A program made the translations under genes and the position numbers. Positions 22,904-35,859 of a stretch of DNA of 64,000 bases are shown one piece after another. Source of the stretch: Dactylis glomerata. Lineage: Eukaryota; Streptophyta; Magnoliopsida; Poales; Poaceae. A model generated the notes under the pieces. That model did not search any database. It worked only from the letters and a program-made list of their open reading frames with translations, and was not told the DNA's origin. The DNA lies in NCBI GenBank assembly GCA_007115705.1, contig QXEO01000464.1:5199559-5263558 (forward strand), given 5' to 3'. Each line of letters begins with the position of its first letter. The first letter of the stretch is position 1.

Positions 22904-23217
22904 CCGCCAAGCAGGCATCTATTAGTAATACGATAGGCAGATGATGGTGCCAGCGACGATCATCGAGTGGAGCGATCCCGTTGCCCGTGCGCTCTGCTTC
23001 CGTGTGGCTACGCTGCGCTGCACGGCCTCGTAACTCGCAGCCTCGTCGCGCGCGCGGGGGTGCTCGGTGCTGGAACGCGATCGGCAAGGCGGATTCGCTC
23101 CCTGGCGCGACGTGCGCGCACGGCACGGCCAAACAGTGCGCGCGCGGGTGCTAGAGCAAATGAGGCGCCGGCCGGCGGTACAGCATTAACATTAACAAAT
23201 CGGCGCCTCCCTCCACG

Positions 23218-23731
23218 GAATTTTTGACGTATCAGACCACCTGCGCCAACGTAATGTTAAAAAGAACCAGCTCTGAAAATATTTGTCAAAAGAGACCCCC
23301 GAAGAGTGGCGGCACGTCTGGCCAGGCGACACGTGGCACGTGCCGCCTGGGCCAACGACGGCAAGGGGGTGCCGCCAACCCCAAATCCGGCATGTTTCCT
23401 GACAAGTGACACCGTCGATGGCCGTCAGCCGAAGTGGGCCATGCCGCCAATGGCAACGCCGGCAGGTCAAAGCCACGTGGACCTGCCGGCGTTGGCATTG
23501 GCGGCATGGCCCACTTCGACTGACGGCCATCGACGGCATCACCTGCCAGGAAACATGCCGGATTTGGGGTTGGCGGCACCCCCTTGCCGTCGTTGGCCCA
23601 GGCGGCATGTGCCACGTGTCGCCTGGCCAGACGTGCCGCCACCCAGAGGTGGTCTCTTTTGACAATATTTTTCAAAGGTGGTCTTTTTTTGCCATTTTAT
23701 TGGTGCAGGTGGTTAGATCTGTCAAAAATTC
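23218..23731. mobile_element. Near-perfect hairpin Mutator-type MITE
   Basis: The 514 bp element folds on itself almost entirely. Arms of about 240 bp are nearly identical around a centre near 23475 (CCACGTGG). The ends GAATTTTTGAC and GTCAAAAATTC are inverted, and a perfect 9 bp duplication CCCTCCACG lies at 23209-23217 and 23732-23740. The long overlapping frames on both strands are mirror artefacts. GC content is high in the stem. A CAG repeat follows at 23743-23760. Confidence 0.88.
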
Positions 23732-24043
23732 CCCTCCACGTGCAGCAGCAGCAGCAGCAGGTCAGCAGGGTGCCTGGCTGCGCTCGTCTCTTTCTCCCCT
23801 AGCCGCTGGGGCCAATCAAATCGAATAGAGCACTGCCGGCTACCTTCCAAAAGACTAGCGTAGCAGTAGCGCTCCGTAAGATTCGAGCGATCTTTCATGT
23901 GATGATGATGACAGGGTAATACATATATTCCCTGTCAGCACGTCTGGCGACGCCCTCGAATGTGCGGCTAAGCTAGATTTCATCGCTAAACATTTTTTTT
24001 ATAATCAATGTCATATATATATATATTTATCATATTTATCGTA

Positions 24044-24169
24044 CTCTCTCATATCAGAAATAAGTAAGCGCCCTTTTTTGGAAAAAAATCAGAAATAAGT
24101 ATGGGTGACTACGTACTACTACAGAGAATTCGTGCTAAGTTACTAATACTTATTTCTAATCAGAAGAAG
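24044..24169. mobile_element. Stowaway-like MITE
   Basis: 126 bp with inverted ends CTCTCTCATATCAGAAATAAG and CTTCTTCTGATTAGAAATAAG, flanked by TA on both sides, as in mariner-type Stowaway elements. Confidence 0.65.
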
Positions 24170-25890
24170 TAGCAAGATGGAGGTAATAGTAGTATATAAT
24201 AAAGATCAATGAGCTGTCTTCAACAATTACAAACGAAATATAATGGAAACTAGCAAATCGATTTTTGATGTCTTCAAAACTCTTCTTCTTCAATGATATA
24301 ATGATGTACTTTTTTAAAATGCACCGCAAAATAGCAGTACCAAACCATAAATCTGTAAATAAGAGCGAGGGTTTTTCTATAATTTTATTTTTTGCCACAG
24401 TGCCAAGACTACGATGCACACCCACAACCATTAGAGTAATCAGCCAACATTGGCATGAGTACCAATACCATTATTCTAGGGAAGACAAATTGAACAACCC
24501 AGTCGACATCGCTGGGAAGCAGATAGTACGGATCACCATTGTCAAGGACGTTGCGAGGACAAACCTCATCTTGACAACTAACAAAAACCATCCAATATCG
24601 ATCCGGTAAAGCAAGATCTGAAAGACCATATCTAAAGTAATTTGATTTTCCAACACACCACTATTAAAGTCAAGAAGAAACTCATGTTGTCGAACGACTC
24701 ACCGAAGAACAACCAACACTAAACTGATGTTAAACTACTTTTTATTGGAAAACTCCAGCCATAGATCAGGTTCCTCGCCTCTCCGATGCTGGTAATGTCG
24801 GCCAGAGAAGGAGGAACCAATGGACAGAGGAGACAGAGTTGCGGCGACTAGGGTTTTTGGAGGAGGCGGCGGCTTCTGTCTTTTGTGCAAAAACAATTTT
24901 TATTGCTTCATCGCTAAACATCTTCATTTCTAGGATGAGTACGTATATGGATAGACGACCATGGATTTGATTCCCTCATTAGCTACATCCAAGCAGGTTG
25001 GAATAGTTTTTTATGCTTTATTGATCAGAGCATCGTTACATGATCATAAGGGCCAGTTCTTGAGCGATCAATCGTGCTTCCCTGCATGCTAGTAATTAGG
25101 TGATATACGAGTATTTCAGGGCCAATCCTTTAGCCACATTTCGGCATCCCCATGTTTTCAGCAACCAAAACATCTGTTTGCATATCGAAGGGTTGTTTAT
25201 CTCAATATAGGGCTGTTCAGCAACACTCCAGCTCCCAGCTCCATCAAAGACCGCCCAGGTACGTTAGCATCACATCTGGACTGCCCAGGTACGGATAACA
25301 AAATACTCCAGTTCAATACTATATGAGATGCAAATCAGCAAATGTATGATCCTAATTCCTAATAACAGAAGAGCAGAGTATGCTCTTTTTATTTTTGAGC
25401 GATAGCAGAGTATGCTCACACTCTCATACAGCAGAGCACTCCGGCTCAATATATATGGCACTACGTCTGATGCGATGAAATATCAAATGGGCTGCATAAG
25501 CAATGCACCAATTAGGCCCGTTCCCAATTCGAGCCTGGGTACCTAGAAGGACCTGTATAACCGCTTCATTTGCATTTTTCCGGCTTCAAAACAAGGAAGA
25601 AAGAACACCTGAATCGTTACAATACAAGCACACATGATAAAGTTCCCCTATCCTTATCTCATCACTGCATTCCTCCACGATTCATGAGATCGAGCCAGAA
25701 CCGTTTCTCCACTTTGATTGCATCGGGACAACTCTTTATTATTTGCAAAAAAAAACTTTCACAAACTATGTAAATTACCTACAGAAAGAATACCTAACCT
25801 TTTACTTCTTGGTGTTTCATGAGAAGGAATTCTGAAGCACATGAATTGCGCAAGTGTTCTAATAGAACTAATGTTGCAGACCAGTTGAAG
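24170..25890. other. Intergenic downstream of COX11
   Basis: No gene recognised. About 24760-24880 is GC-richer, with a text style of decayed repeats, but no ends were found. Confidence 0.4.
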
Positions 25891-28800
25891 TTATTTCTGC
25901 TCTTTTGCCTTGAAGAATGTATATGAAAGAACTATATTGTTCACCCCGTCCATTTTGGGGTCTGTCTCAAACTCGGGATCAATATAGAAGAATACCTGAA
26001 ATGTTTCAGGTGCATGTTAGAACAACAGCAGAATTGCCAGGAGTAGATGTTACGATAGAGAAGTCCCTGGTACACAACTTCAGTTCCCATCATTGGAAAA
26101 AGAGTTGTATTGTTCCGCATCGCACCTCTATTAACTTTATAGGTTTTTATAATTAATTTGAACTATTATACTAAGTCCTCACCAAAATAAGCGGTGTAGG
26201 CCTTCTTTCTGGCTTGATTACTTCTCTAACTTTTCTTTTTTAGGATCGTTCTGGAACTGTTTTACCCTCAAAGGGAGAGAGCTGAACTGCCATGAACGCA
26301 CAGTTTATTCGTATTCTTTTGTGCAGAAATAATAGTGGCAACTAGAAATGCCATCTTTGCTTTAGCAAATGAAACTGAACTCACCGGCATGTCAATCTGT
26401 TCTCCTGGAAGAAGTGTTTGCTCCTCAAAGCAAAAACACTGTATTTTGTTAAAGTAAATTGCAGCCTGCAGGGTAGGAAAAAAGGACTTGTGAGCTCAAA
26501 ACATTAGGAGTCGGAACTTGGCTTAGCTTGAATGCCATAGTTATATGAAACTTGGCTGAAAATGTGAAGTCGTCTTTGTCCTTGACGTGACGATTAGAGT
26601 CAGAGTCACCTGAACAATGGTTACATAGTTACAATTTTCTCATCACTATTTTGTTTTTCGCCACAATTGCAAAAGTTAACCGTGATTTCAAGTTTTCTAT
26701 GGCAGATATCTGGTTCAAAGCTATTTTACCCAAGATATTTCCACTAAGGCACTACAATTATAGGCTAATAAAAAGAAAACGTGATGAAACATCCACAATA
26801 ACCTCTTAAATTCTCATTAGCCTTAACGGATATTGCTATCCAGCCCATGACCAACAAGGTTAAGGTTGACAAGTTGCGTTCCATGACAGATAAAAAAATC
26901 TGATTTACAACGATTGCAGTTTAATCGACATCATAATAACACATACACTAAATCTATGTTTTCCTATTTTGCCTTTTAAGCGATTGGGAGAGGGCCTTCT
27001 GTAACAATTGGTTCTATATGATCTTGGAAAAACGAAGGATATCTACCTATATACCTACACTTAGATCTACAAAATAGTTGTACCAAAAGTTATGCTACAT
27101 GCATTTTCAAGGCTTACAAACAAATGTTTCATACTCTCATATTGTACCCTAGACATCCTTTATTACTCTGAACAATCAAATCAGAGATTATTCCAATGTT
27201 CAAAGGTGCTCTAATCAAGATGAAATAAAACATTACACCTGGCATTGTTGCCGATTATAACATAGAAAATATTGCCAGAAGAACTATACTTCATTGGCTG
27301 AACAATGTGTAGTTTACCAGGAAAATTACACAGCAATGGGAACAACATATTACACAAAGATGTCACAAAATGCCCAAAGAAATACTAGAACATGATCAAT
27401 GATCTTCCAAGAAGAAACAGCAGCGATATGAAAATTGTGTTGTAGAAATAAATGAAACATGCAAGATTACACTTTTATACCTTCATTGGAGCAACATTAT
27501 ACGTGGACACACCAGTAATTGGAGCTAAACTGCGGTTTTCAGCAGTATAAAATGCAAGAGCACTTTCACCAGGTTTAACCTTCACCTATAATTAGGATAG
27601 ACCAAGAATAAATACACAACAAAGAATGTAATTATCGGCAATTAAGTTCTGCCATGCACCTCTCTGTGTGTAGGGATGAACTTCCAAGGCATTCCATCAG
27701 CAACATCAGCATTAAATTGGATAATTATCTCTCTGAAAACAGAATGGACAGCGTTAACCAAAGAAATGAAGGAAATAAAGTTCAAGCATGTACATTGAGC
27801 TAATAATTAACTTCATGCACAACATTATTAAGGGTGAAGTATAAGTAGGAGACATCTTTGTTATGCCATTTTTGACAATACCAGGAACCTACGAGAAGTT
27901 AGTTTTTTGTTAGTTGGAACTTTGAAGGATGTGCAATTAGCTGAAACCATGTCTAAACGTGAAGACCCTATGTAAATACCTTAGCACTTTTCTCAAGTTC
28001 TACAACAATTAGATCATGGTTACTCACACCACAGTGTTACAGCAGACATGCAATTGTGGTCAACACTGTACCAAGTAAACCTATAACAAAGTGTATTCCA
28101 GATATCTTCCGCCATATCTAGCACCTGATCAAGTGTCACATCAGCAGACTGGAACTTCATACCCTTTCACAGCAGCTCTGCGCTCAAGTCACTTAATGGA
28201 ACCTTCAGATGAACATTTTCGCTCTCTCTCTCTAGAACCCATAAACATCCAAGATACTAAAAAATTAATGGGGGCAAAAATGAACTATCCAGAGGAAACT
28301 GTAAACTGAATGGTCCAGTATTTTGGTGTGGGTACAAAAAAATCTAAACAAAATGGAAGTGCCTATAAACTTGGTACCCCATGTTCAGGAAGGGTCACCT
28401 TGATGGTGTGGTTCCATCTTGAGCATGTCGGGAGATCTTCTCCTCTACGGTCTGCAGAGAATGTCACATTTTTAATTTACTATACACCAAAAAACAATAC
28501 TCCGAGTACAAACACACTGGATAATAATTTATGACCCCCCTTTTTGACAACCTATCTATTTCCTACTACAGCACCAATAAGAACTTTCTCCGTACCAAAT
28601 TTTTGATTCAGACCATTTTCACGAAGGTTCACATTCATCATCTTCCAAAATTTTCAGATTAGTTTCCATCACTCTGCATGTAAATCTTTGTCTGGAAATG
28701 TAACCAGATATAGTCCGATGACATCTCCGACAAGACACATGGAACACTATCACGACTCTAGCTATTGAATATGCACAATTTCCAGCCAAAATTTGAGACG

Positions 28801-29257
28801 ACGGTGATAGACAACAGATAGAGGCAGAAGAGGCCGCATTTTACGTAGACCTTTCTAAACAAGATAACTACACTTAATCTCAATGGCATCCACACCGACA
28901 AAGAACGCAATTGCACAAGTAAATCGAATGAGGGGCAGTAGGGGTGGGGAGGGGGCAGACCTCGCGGCGCTGAGTGGTGCCGAAGTATCCCGTAGCCTGG
29001 CATAACCGGCGGAAGAGCGGGACGGCGGCGTAGGTGGCGCCGACCATAGCGACCGCCACGCCGAGAAGGTATCCCATGGTCCTCCTAGAGCTCTTCTCCC
29101 TGCCAGCCGCCGCAGCAGCGGCGGCGGAGGAGGAGGAAGAGGCGAGCCCGCGAGAGAGGAAGGCGTCGGCGGCGGGCGGCAATGGATGGAAAAGGGAGTG
29201 GCTGCGGGTCAGCGGGAGGGAGAGGTAGCGGTGGAGGAGCCTGGAGAACGGAGGCAT
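25891..29257 (-). CDS. COX11: COX11, mitochondrial cytochrome c oxidase copper chaperone
   Basis: Six exons on the minus strand: 28961-29257, 28399-28451, 27660-27732, 27481-27585, 26385-26465, 25891-25995. All introns are GT-AG, and phases join to 237 codons plus stop. The product delivers copper to the CuB site of COX1 in the inner mitochondrial membrane. The N-terminus (about 1-58) is Arg/Ser/Ala-rich, like a mitochondrial presequence. Residues 62-82 are a membrane helix (GYLLGVAVAMVGATYAAVPL), followed by the conserved CQATGY. The C-terminal immunoglobulin-like domain includes QFNADVADGMPWKF, KPGESALAFYTAENRS and the copper-ligand motif CFCF at 186-189. It ends with FFYIDPEFETDP and LSYTFF. 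Every hallmark is present, so it is probably functional. A Helitron starts only 260 bp upstream. Confidence 0.96.
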
Positions 29258-29516
29258 CGCGTCGGCGACGCCGGAGGCGGCGAGAGGTCACAGATGACGT
29301 GCGTTCTATTTTTGGAGACCAGCGAGAGAGAGGTGATGCCGCCGCCGTGATGCGCTGCGATGGAATTGGTTTGTTCGACTTCGATGCGCATCGGACGGCA
29401 GCAATGTTTGCGAGCTGGACATAGTGGCCAAATCCTGGAAACTATGTTTGCGAGCTGGCCCGAAGCCCACTTAGACGAAGAGAGAGGTCCAGCTCGGCTG
29501 GACATAAGGGAAAGTA

Positions 29517-31759
29517 TCTCTACTAATAATATTGCTAGAGGTATGATCTGTGGCTGGTGAGGTATGATCTGTGGCTGGTAAGTACGCTTTCGACTGCTAA
29601 ATTACCCACCACCGCCACGCATAAGTTAAAATACGGTCTAGCCAAAACATAAAAAAACTCCTGTTCATGAGAATCGACTCCCTCGCCAGAGCATCCCGCA
29701 CCTGCCGCCCGCCTGAGCTCCGTAGTGCAGACCAACGTCGTGCGACGCCTGCAAAGGCCAACGCCGTCGCTACACAGGAGATACGCCGGCCGAAGGCGAA
29801 GCTTCCTGCGGGTGAGGTCGCGGTGGAGTAGAGGAGGCGTCCCACTGTATGCCACCGCCTGGAACGTCCACCCGTACTTCATCCGGTCTCCCAAGAGCCT
29901 TTAAATATGGGAGAGCAAATCAAATCTATCCAGGTAACCAGGTTACGATCAGAGTCGAGTTTCAAGGTCGTCCGCTAACTTCATCGGTGCCAACCTAACA
30001 CAAAAGGAGACGAGATCGAACAACCATGGATTGAAGTGAACAAGCGAAGAAGCTAGAGAGCAGTTGGTGTTTAATCGTCAGTCGGCAGGAGAAAGTCGCA
30101 GCGCCAAGGAGGCCGACGGCCGGCGGCAGGACCAACAACGCCGCCACCTACAATATGGCAACCTCCTCCTCCTCGTGTAGTCCGACAACTTAGGCACCCC
30201 GCGCAGACAAGACGGGCAATAAAGGAGAGTCCACGGCGGGAAGACAGAGCACACAACATCTGGTCGTCGGCGTGGGTCGCCTCGACGACGCGCCAATTGT
30301 GTTTGACCAGATACTCATCCGCAGTGCCGCCTCCTACAACTACAACATGCTCATCTCGGGCCAGGGAGATAGAGCACATCGCTGCTGGTCGCCGGCGTAG
30401 GCCACCTCAACGAAGCTCTAATGGTTTTTGCCTGGATGCTCGTCTGCAGCCTCCTACAACGTGCTCATGTAGGGCCACGCCCGCGGCATCGAACTACTCA
30501 TCCCCTCTTCGGCCGTGTCCTCCGGGAGGCGGACCAGTCACTGACTCTGTCTTCCAGCGCGGCTCCGGCCTGCTCCTCTCCCTCGAGCTTTAGGCAGGAC
30601 AGGGCAAGATTTGAGCCCACAGTGTATTCTTCTACTGGGTGCTGGACACCTCTTTGTTGTCCACCGTTATGTCACCTAGTTGTTCATGCAAGAATCTGAT
30701 GATGCTCACGAATTTGAGCGTCCAGATGCAGGTGAGTCTGAACCATCAGACGAGCTTAGTAACAAGAGATCTTTCCCTGAATGTGATTACTTGCTGTTTC
30801 CTTCCTATAGAACGTATAGGAAAAATCAAGAACTTAACCTCAGCTTCAGATAGATAATAATAATGTTTATTTATGCAACAATTTCAATGTAGAATCTCGT
30901 CTTATCACTTAAGCATATTAAATTATGGCAACTGCTTCAAATTCTGAGAATTATCTTTATCCTAGCATTGAAATCTCTCTTCTAAATTACTACTGGTTAG
31001 CTTATGAAATTGATTGTCGACCAAACTTGAAAAGTAGCTGATTTCACGGTAGTAGCGCATGTGGTGTGACGAAAGTTCAGTGCGTGGCATACAGGCAGCG
31101 TTGCACTTTTCAGTGTGTGGCATCTAAGTGTGATGCAAGTTCAGTTCGGAGATATAGCGAGTGAAGTTCAAATACAAATATTGTGTTGTTGATATTATTC
31201 TGGACTGGTGTTGATCCAATTGCAGTAACTAGGTTTTTGGTTTTCTCTGAAAATGTATTATGTGTGTCTCTTCGAGTGAGTTAGCTGGTCTTGTGAAGAA
31301 CTGAACTAACAAGACCAATCAATATAATCAGAACAAAGTATGCATAGTACATAGAAGCCTAGAGAAAGAGCACAAAATAAACCGATGCACGCGAAAAACA
31401 AGAAGCGAGCTGCTTTGTTTTGCATAAATCCACGGTATTCCTTTGTCTCCATCAGCAAATTAAAGATTCTATTTTGAATATGATATTATTTTATTTCAAT
31501 ATATTTAGTTAATTGCTTCAATATTTTGTGTTCCTGTTGGTTTTCCTTGATAATGTTCCTATCAAATATGCAAAGTTACATATTAGCTTGGAATTATATT
31601 TGTTAATCTTTATGGGAATTATGATTTTATGGATGGATTAGGTGTGTAAACAAAAATAAAATATAGATAGATCACAATATCAACATTGACACATCGCAAA
31701 AACATCATTTGCTGCTCTATTTTTATTTCGGCCGTAGCAAAGCACGGGCTATGTGCTAG
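29517..31759 (+). mobile_element. Helitron with captured gene fragments
   Basis: A 2243 bp segment begins TCTCTACTAATAAT and ends GCACGGGCTATGTGCTAG. A short GC-rich imperfect hairpin precedes the CTAG end. The base before is A (29516) and the base after is T (31760), matching Helitron insertion into AT without target duplication. These termini closely resemble other grass Helitrons. No Rep/helicase was found, so it is nonautonomous. The GC-rich left half carries PPR-like gene debris (30240-30560); the right half is AT-rich. Confidence 0.75.
30240..30560 (+). pseudogene. PPR-like gene fragments inside the Helitron
   Basis: One frame reads GRLDDAPIVFDQILIRSAAS followed by YNYNMLISG, the A-helix/B-helix pattern of a pentatricopeptide repeat. 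A second, frameshifted copy follows: GHLNEALMVF, then SYNVLM and GIELLI in adjacent frames. PPR proteins bind organellar RNA. Here at least two frame changes and stops leave only debris. It is probably host exon sequence captured by the Helitron. An upstream open stretch from 29667 might be another captured exon but is unrecognised. Confidence 0.45.
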
Positions 31760-32029
31760 TATGTAGTAGTATTATGATTTTTTCAGAACAAATATAGTAG
31801 TATTATGTGTATGATATTTATGTATGATACTATATCTATATTGCATTGTATCATATATGTCTTGTATTTATTGATTTATAGAATCGAAATGCAGTACAAG
31901 ATTTATTTAATATTAATTTTTCTTGTAATGTGTGCTATAATATGGTATCAACCTATGTTACTCCAATCTCATCTCTCTTCATTAAATAGCTGTCACATCA
32001 ACATTTTTGTGGGCCTTATGTGCATCATA

Positions 32030-32289
32030 CTTCATCCGTTTACAAATACTTTGCATCATGGATTTATTCAAAGTCAAATATTATAAAATTTGATTAAATA
32101 TTTAGGAAAAAAATTCAATATCTACAATGTATAATCTATGTTAATCGAATCTTTATAAAATATACTTTTATATTATATATACTATATATTATGAATATTG
32201 TTATTTTTTCTTATATTCTTGATCAAACTTGACAAATTTTGACGTTGAGTTAATCCAAAACGCGAACTAAATTAAAATAATGGGAGGAT
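32030..32289. mobile_element. Degenerate Stowaway-like MITE
   Basis: AT-rich 260 bp segment from CTTCATCCGTTTACAAATAC to ATGGGAGGA, bordered by TA. The ends resemble the CTCCCTCCGT Stowaway motif but are diverged, and pairing beyond the first bases is weak. Confidence 0.45.
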
Positions 32290-33331
32290 TATCTAAGACA
32301 CTAGCACTATGGCTAGCCTAAGGGGAAAAAGTCTTCACTCACCATTGCCAGCCGCCCTCCACTGACATTGTCGGCCGGCTGCAGCGCGTCTCAACCATCG
32401 CCCTCATATGGTCGCCGGTGTCATCCTCCGCCCTCACGCTAGCAAAGAGGAGGAGCAAAAGTTCGATTTCATGGCCGCTGTGCCAAAGACGAGGAGCATA
32501 TGTCCGATTTCGTGGTCGCCGATGCTCATAGCCTCATTGTCTTTGTTGGCGCCGCCGTTGCGCATGCTGGCCACATCCTCCAAGTGGAAAATGGTTAGTT
32601 AGGGCCGACTCAAGTTGTTGTGTTTTCGGAGAATTGGACCTGCTGCCTTCCGATGCAAACCGATGGACTATAGGAAATGACGTCCCTCTGTACTTTTTCC
32701 CAAAACGTAAGAGGATCTCGTGCCGCTACGATGTGTTTGGCTGTAGTCCTGTAGAGGTATTTCCTCAAAGACCCCAAAATATTAAAAAGAGTGTAGGTTT
32801 CAAACAATTCTAGGAAAAACAAAAAAGGTTTCAACTCCATACTTGTAGAATTCAGTTTGGCAAGAGGCTAGAAAATAGAGGCAAATGATACTACAGGAAA
32901 TGGAACAGACAGGGAGAGGCGGCTGGGCAAGGGCCATGGGGACAAGCCTATCGCCAGCAACTCTATCTCCGCCGCTACCCATCTCGCGCCATTCCCCATC
33001 CCGCCTGCTCTACCTAGGGTTTAGACATGGTCATGGAGGTGTATTTGCTATCGAGGTAGAGAGATGAGGGTGGAGGGCGGGGAGGACTCACCTTGCCGCC
33101 GACGTTGCGCTCAAGGTCAGGGATGACGTGGTCACCGGCTCCAAGGCGAGAAGGCCGCGGTCGCGCTCTAGGGCGAGAAGGTCGTGGTCCACTTCGATTC
33201 CGCGCGAACGGCTCCGGGCGGGTGCGGGCTGGAATTGGCCTCCGCTTCCAAATCTGAATACCCAAACAATAGAATTGGAGGCCCAAATTCGAGATTTCCC
33301 AATTCACTGCATCCAATGTCTAAACACGGTA
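32290..33331. other. Intergenic, GC-richer patches
   Basis: Several short overlapping frames (for example 32885-33316) are low complexity and match no family I know. Likely decayed repeats. Confidence 0.4.
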
Positions 33332-33334
33332 TAA

Positions 33335-33762
33335 GGGCGCGTTTGGTTGCTCCGCCTCGCTGCGGCAGGCTCCATAACAACACCCTTTTTGGCTCAGTGG
33401 AGCCTGGCCCGATGAAAATGAGGGAAAAATGAGGTTGTCACGGTGATTGGTTGCTCGGGCTGCATGTGGTGGGCTGAGAAGAAGATTCTGCGTTCTACAT
33501 GCCATGTGAGGCTGATATGTGAGACAATCAGCACATCAGTGAAAACAAGGGGAATCTTCATGCGCTTCCTTCTCCATCGGGCCTAGCCATGGAGGAACGA
33601 TTGATTCGGCTATACAGTGGAGTCTGGCCGGCCTTTTTGACTGCTTTAAGGTTCGTGTTGGCCACTCCTTTTTGACCCCCATTATTTGGTTGCCCACGAA
33701 AAAAGGAATCTTTCTGAGCTTATGCACTCTAGCATCCACCGTCCTGGTAACCAAACGCGCCC
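33335..33762. mobile_element. Tourist/Harbinger-type element
   Basis: 428 bp with inverted ends GGGCGCGTTTGGTTGC and GGTAACCAAACGCGCCC and a TAA duplication at 33332-33334 and 33763-33765. No transposase. Confidence 0.75.
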
Positions 33763-34235
33763 TAATTGAATAGGTGACTTTTTTAGAGTGCGAATAGGAG
33801 ATTTGTGGTCAATCACCTTTGATAATGCTAAAGGTTAAGGCCTCCCGAATTAAAGGAATTTTGGATATTCTTCATATAAATTTTTGTCTTGTTTCGTTTT
33901 TAGATTTGAAAGCCTATAAATTTTTTATGATCTAACTTATATGTAGTTCCAAATATATATTTTAATTAAATCCACCTCATGGAAAGTTTCACTCAGTGAT
34001 AACTAAGACACATTTATTTTTTAACCTTCACATATCTTGTTTGTTGTTCCATATAACAAGACATAATTAAACTCGCACTGAGACGTTCCGCAGCGTGAGC
34101 TGCGCAGAAGTTGCTAGGAAAAACTCAGTTATGGGCCCGGTGGTTTTTCCTTTATCTGGCTCTTTTTGGAAAAAATATAAATTGCCATCTAGCGGCTGGT
34201 TCCGAAACCGAGCAGTCTAGATCTTGTCTCACCAG

Positions 34236-34412
34236 GTCTCTAAAGTGTCACGCTCACTCGTTAAGATTCTCTTAAACTAATAGTTAGGAAAATATTTATA
34301 TGTTTTCTCAGTTGATGTTTTTTTTTGAACTTTCACGGGGGGTGTCTAAAGTCTCATGCTCACTCGTTAAGATTCTCTTAAATTAATAGTTAGGAAAATA
34401 TTTATATGTTTC
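34236..34412. repeat. Local tandem duplication, period 106 bp
   Basis: A roughly 70 bp block containing GCTCACTCGTTAAGATTCTC and TAGTTAGGAAAATATTTATA occurs twice, 106 bp apart, with only a few differences. It lies in the otherwise unremarkable spacer 33766-35389. Confidence 0.8.
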
Positions 34413-35389
34413 TGATTTTTTTGGAACTTTCAAACGCGCGCGCGGGGGATCCCCTGAATTTCATTTAAACTACAGTTGTCTCTTAAGAATTACATGAGGA
34501 GAGGCAGTACATGTCGGCCTCCTTTTCTTCCTTGGTTTTGAAGGGGTGGATCGAAAGGGAGAAATCAGAAATTAAATTGTTTAACGTCATCCTTGACGTG
34601 TGATGTTCATCTCTGAATATTAATTCTATGTCGATGTAACATTCGTGTGTTATTAATTCTTGTAGGACTAAACATGCGATGACATACAATTGCTATGTTT
34701 TCACTATTCCTCGGTTTTTGGAATCTGTCTAATCGTTGTACTCGTTATAAAAAATAGGACCTGCATAACAACGCAATATGCCAAGCAAGACAGACCATAC
34801 ACAATTAGCATGAACATTTCGATTTTATGTTGACGCGACGTCGATCTGTTCACATTGTAAACCCGGCCTCTGACTGTGATCCACTCGCGCTGGAGCAGCG
34901 GCATCTCGTCTTGGCTGATAATGTATGTACCACACTGAGCGCGAGTGGCGAGCAATCGATTCATCTTTTGAATCCCCTAAACAAATGGTGACGACGCGGC
35001 TGCGTTGTGCGCGCCCGGATGTCGGCTCAGTTGCTTGGGAACGAACCATCGTGTTTTGTGCCATGTTGTGGCAACGCGATCTACCCACACAACCGAAAGG
35101 TGCCAATAGTGGACGGTCCGGCATCTGCCTGTTTTGGCACGTACGTAGTGCTCTTTGAGTTGTAAAGTTTCCCAATGTAGCACACTCCATCGGCAAAACC
35201 TTAAGATCATTTCTACATATGGTGGAGGTAATGGTGTTGTGAGTGGATATCATTGTTTTGAAAACGCGCCATCGCTACTCGTTTGATGTTCACACATGGC
35301 ACTACGAGCTGCTAGCAAAATATCCATGGGGACACCTTGCATTGCACCATCGGCCATCAAATCCATTTCATGCTGATAGATTTTTTCCC

Positions 35390-35397
35390 TATAAATA
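35390..35397 (+). promoter_or_regulatory. TATA box of the LTP-like gene
   Basis: TATAAATA in the context CCCTATAAATACTCC, 107 bp before ATG 35497, a normal plant spacing. Confidence 0.75.
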
Positions 35398-35496
35398 CTC
35401 CACACGAATCGTATACTAGAGGACCATCCCACCCTGCAGAGCTAAACCTGTAAGAGCACCACTCGACACACTTCCGGACTGCTTTGCAACGACGAA

Positions 35497-35859
35497 ATGG
35501 CCTTCAAATCCATGGCTTGTTTCCCGGCGCTCTTCCTGGCGCTGAACCTCCTCTTGGTCGCCGGCGTCCGCGGCCAGAGCCCGTCGACCGGCGGCAACCC
35601 GTGCCCGACCAACGCGCTGGCGGACCTCAAGGTGTGCGCCGACGTTCTGGTGCTGCTCAAGCTCAAGATCAACGTTCCGGCGAACCAGCAGTGCTGCCCG
35701 ATGATCGGGCAGCTCGTCAAGCTCGACGTTGCCGCCTGCCTCTGCGCCGCCATCAAGCTCAGCGTCCTCGGCATCCCCATCAACCTGCCGCTCGACGTAC
35801 CCCTCGTCCTCAACTACTGCGGCCGGAACGCGTCCGCCGCCGGGGCCAACTGCTCGTGA
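35497..35859 (+). CDS. Secreted eight-cysteine LTP/HyPRP-like protein
   Basis: An intronless 120-residue protein. Residues 1-26 form a signal peptide (hydrophobic ALFLALNLLLVAGVRG), so the product is secreted to the cell wall or surface. The mature part has the eight-cysteine motif of the protease-inhibitor/seed-storage/LTP fold: C, C, CC, CLC, C, C spaced as in cortical cell-delineating and hybrid proline-rich proteins (CCPMIGQLVKLDVAACLCAA). The proline-rich linker of typical HyPRPs is reduced to a few residues (SPSTGGNP). Start choice rests on the signal peptide and upstream TATA box; AATAAT/AATAAA-like signals lie near 36083. The family is certain but the exact role (lipid binding, stress or wall structure) is not. 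Confidence 0.93.
   Translation: MAFKSMACFPALFLALNLLLVAGVRGQSPSTGGNPCPTNALADLKVCADVLVLLKLKINVPANQQCCPMIGQLVKLDVAACLCAAIKLSVLGIPINLPLDVPLVLNYCGRNASAAGANCS

Noticed and set aside
23192..23828. Several long overlapping frames on both strands
   Set aside because: They arise from the near-perfect palindrome of the element at 23218-23731: each strand mirrors the other. No domain.
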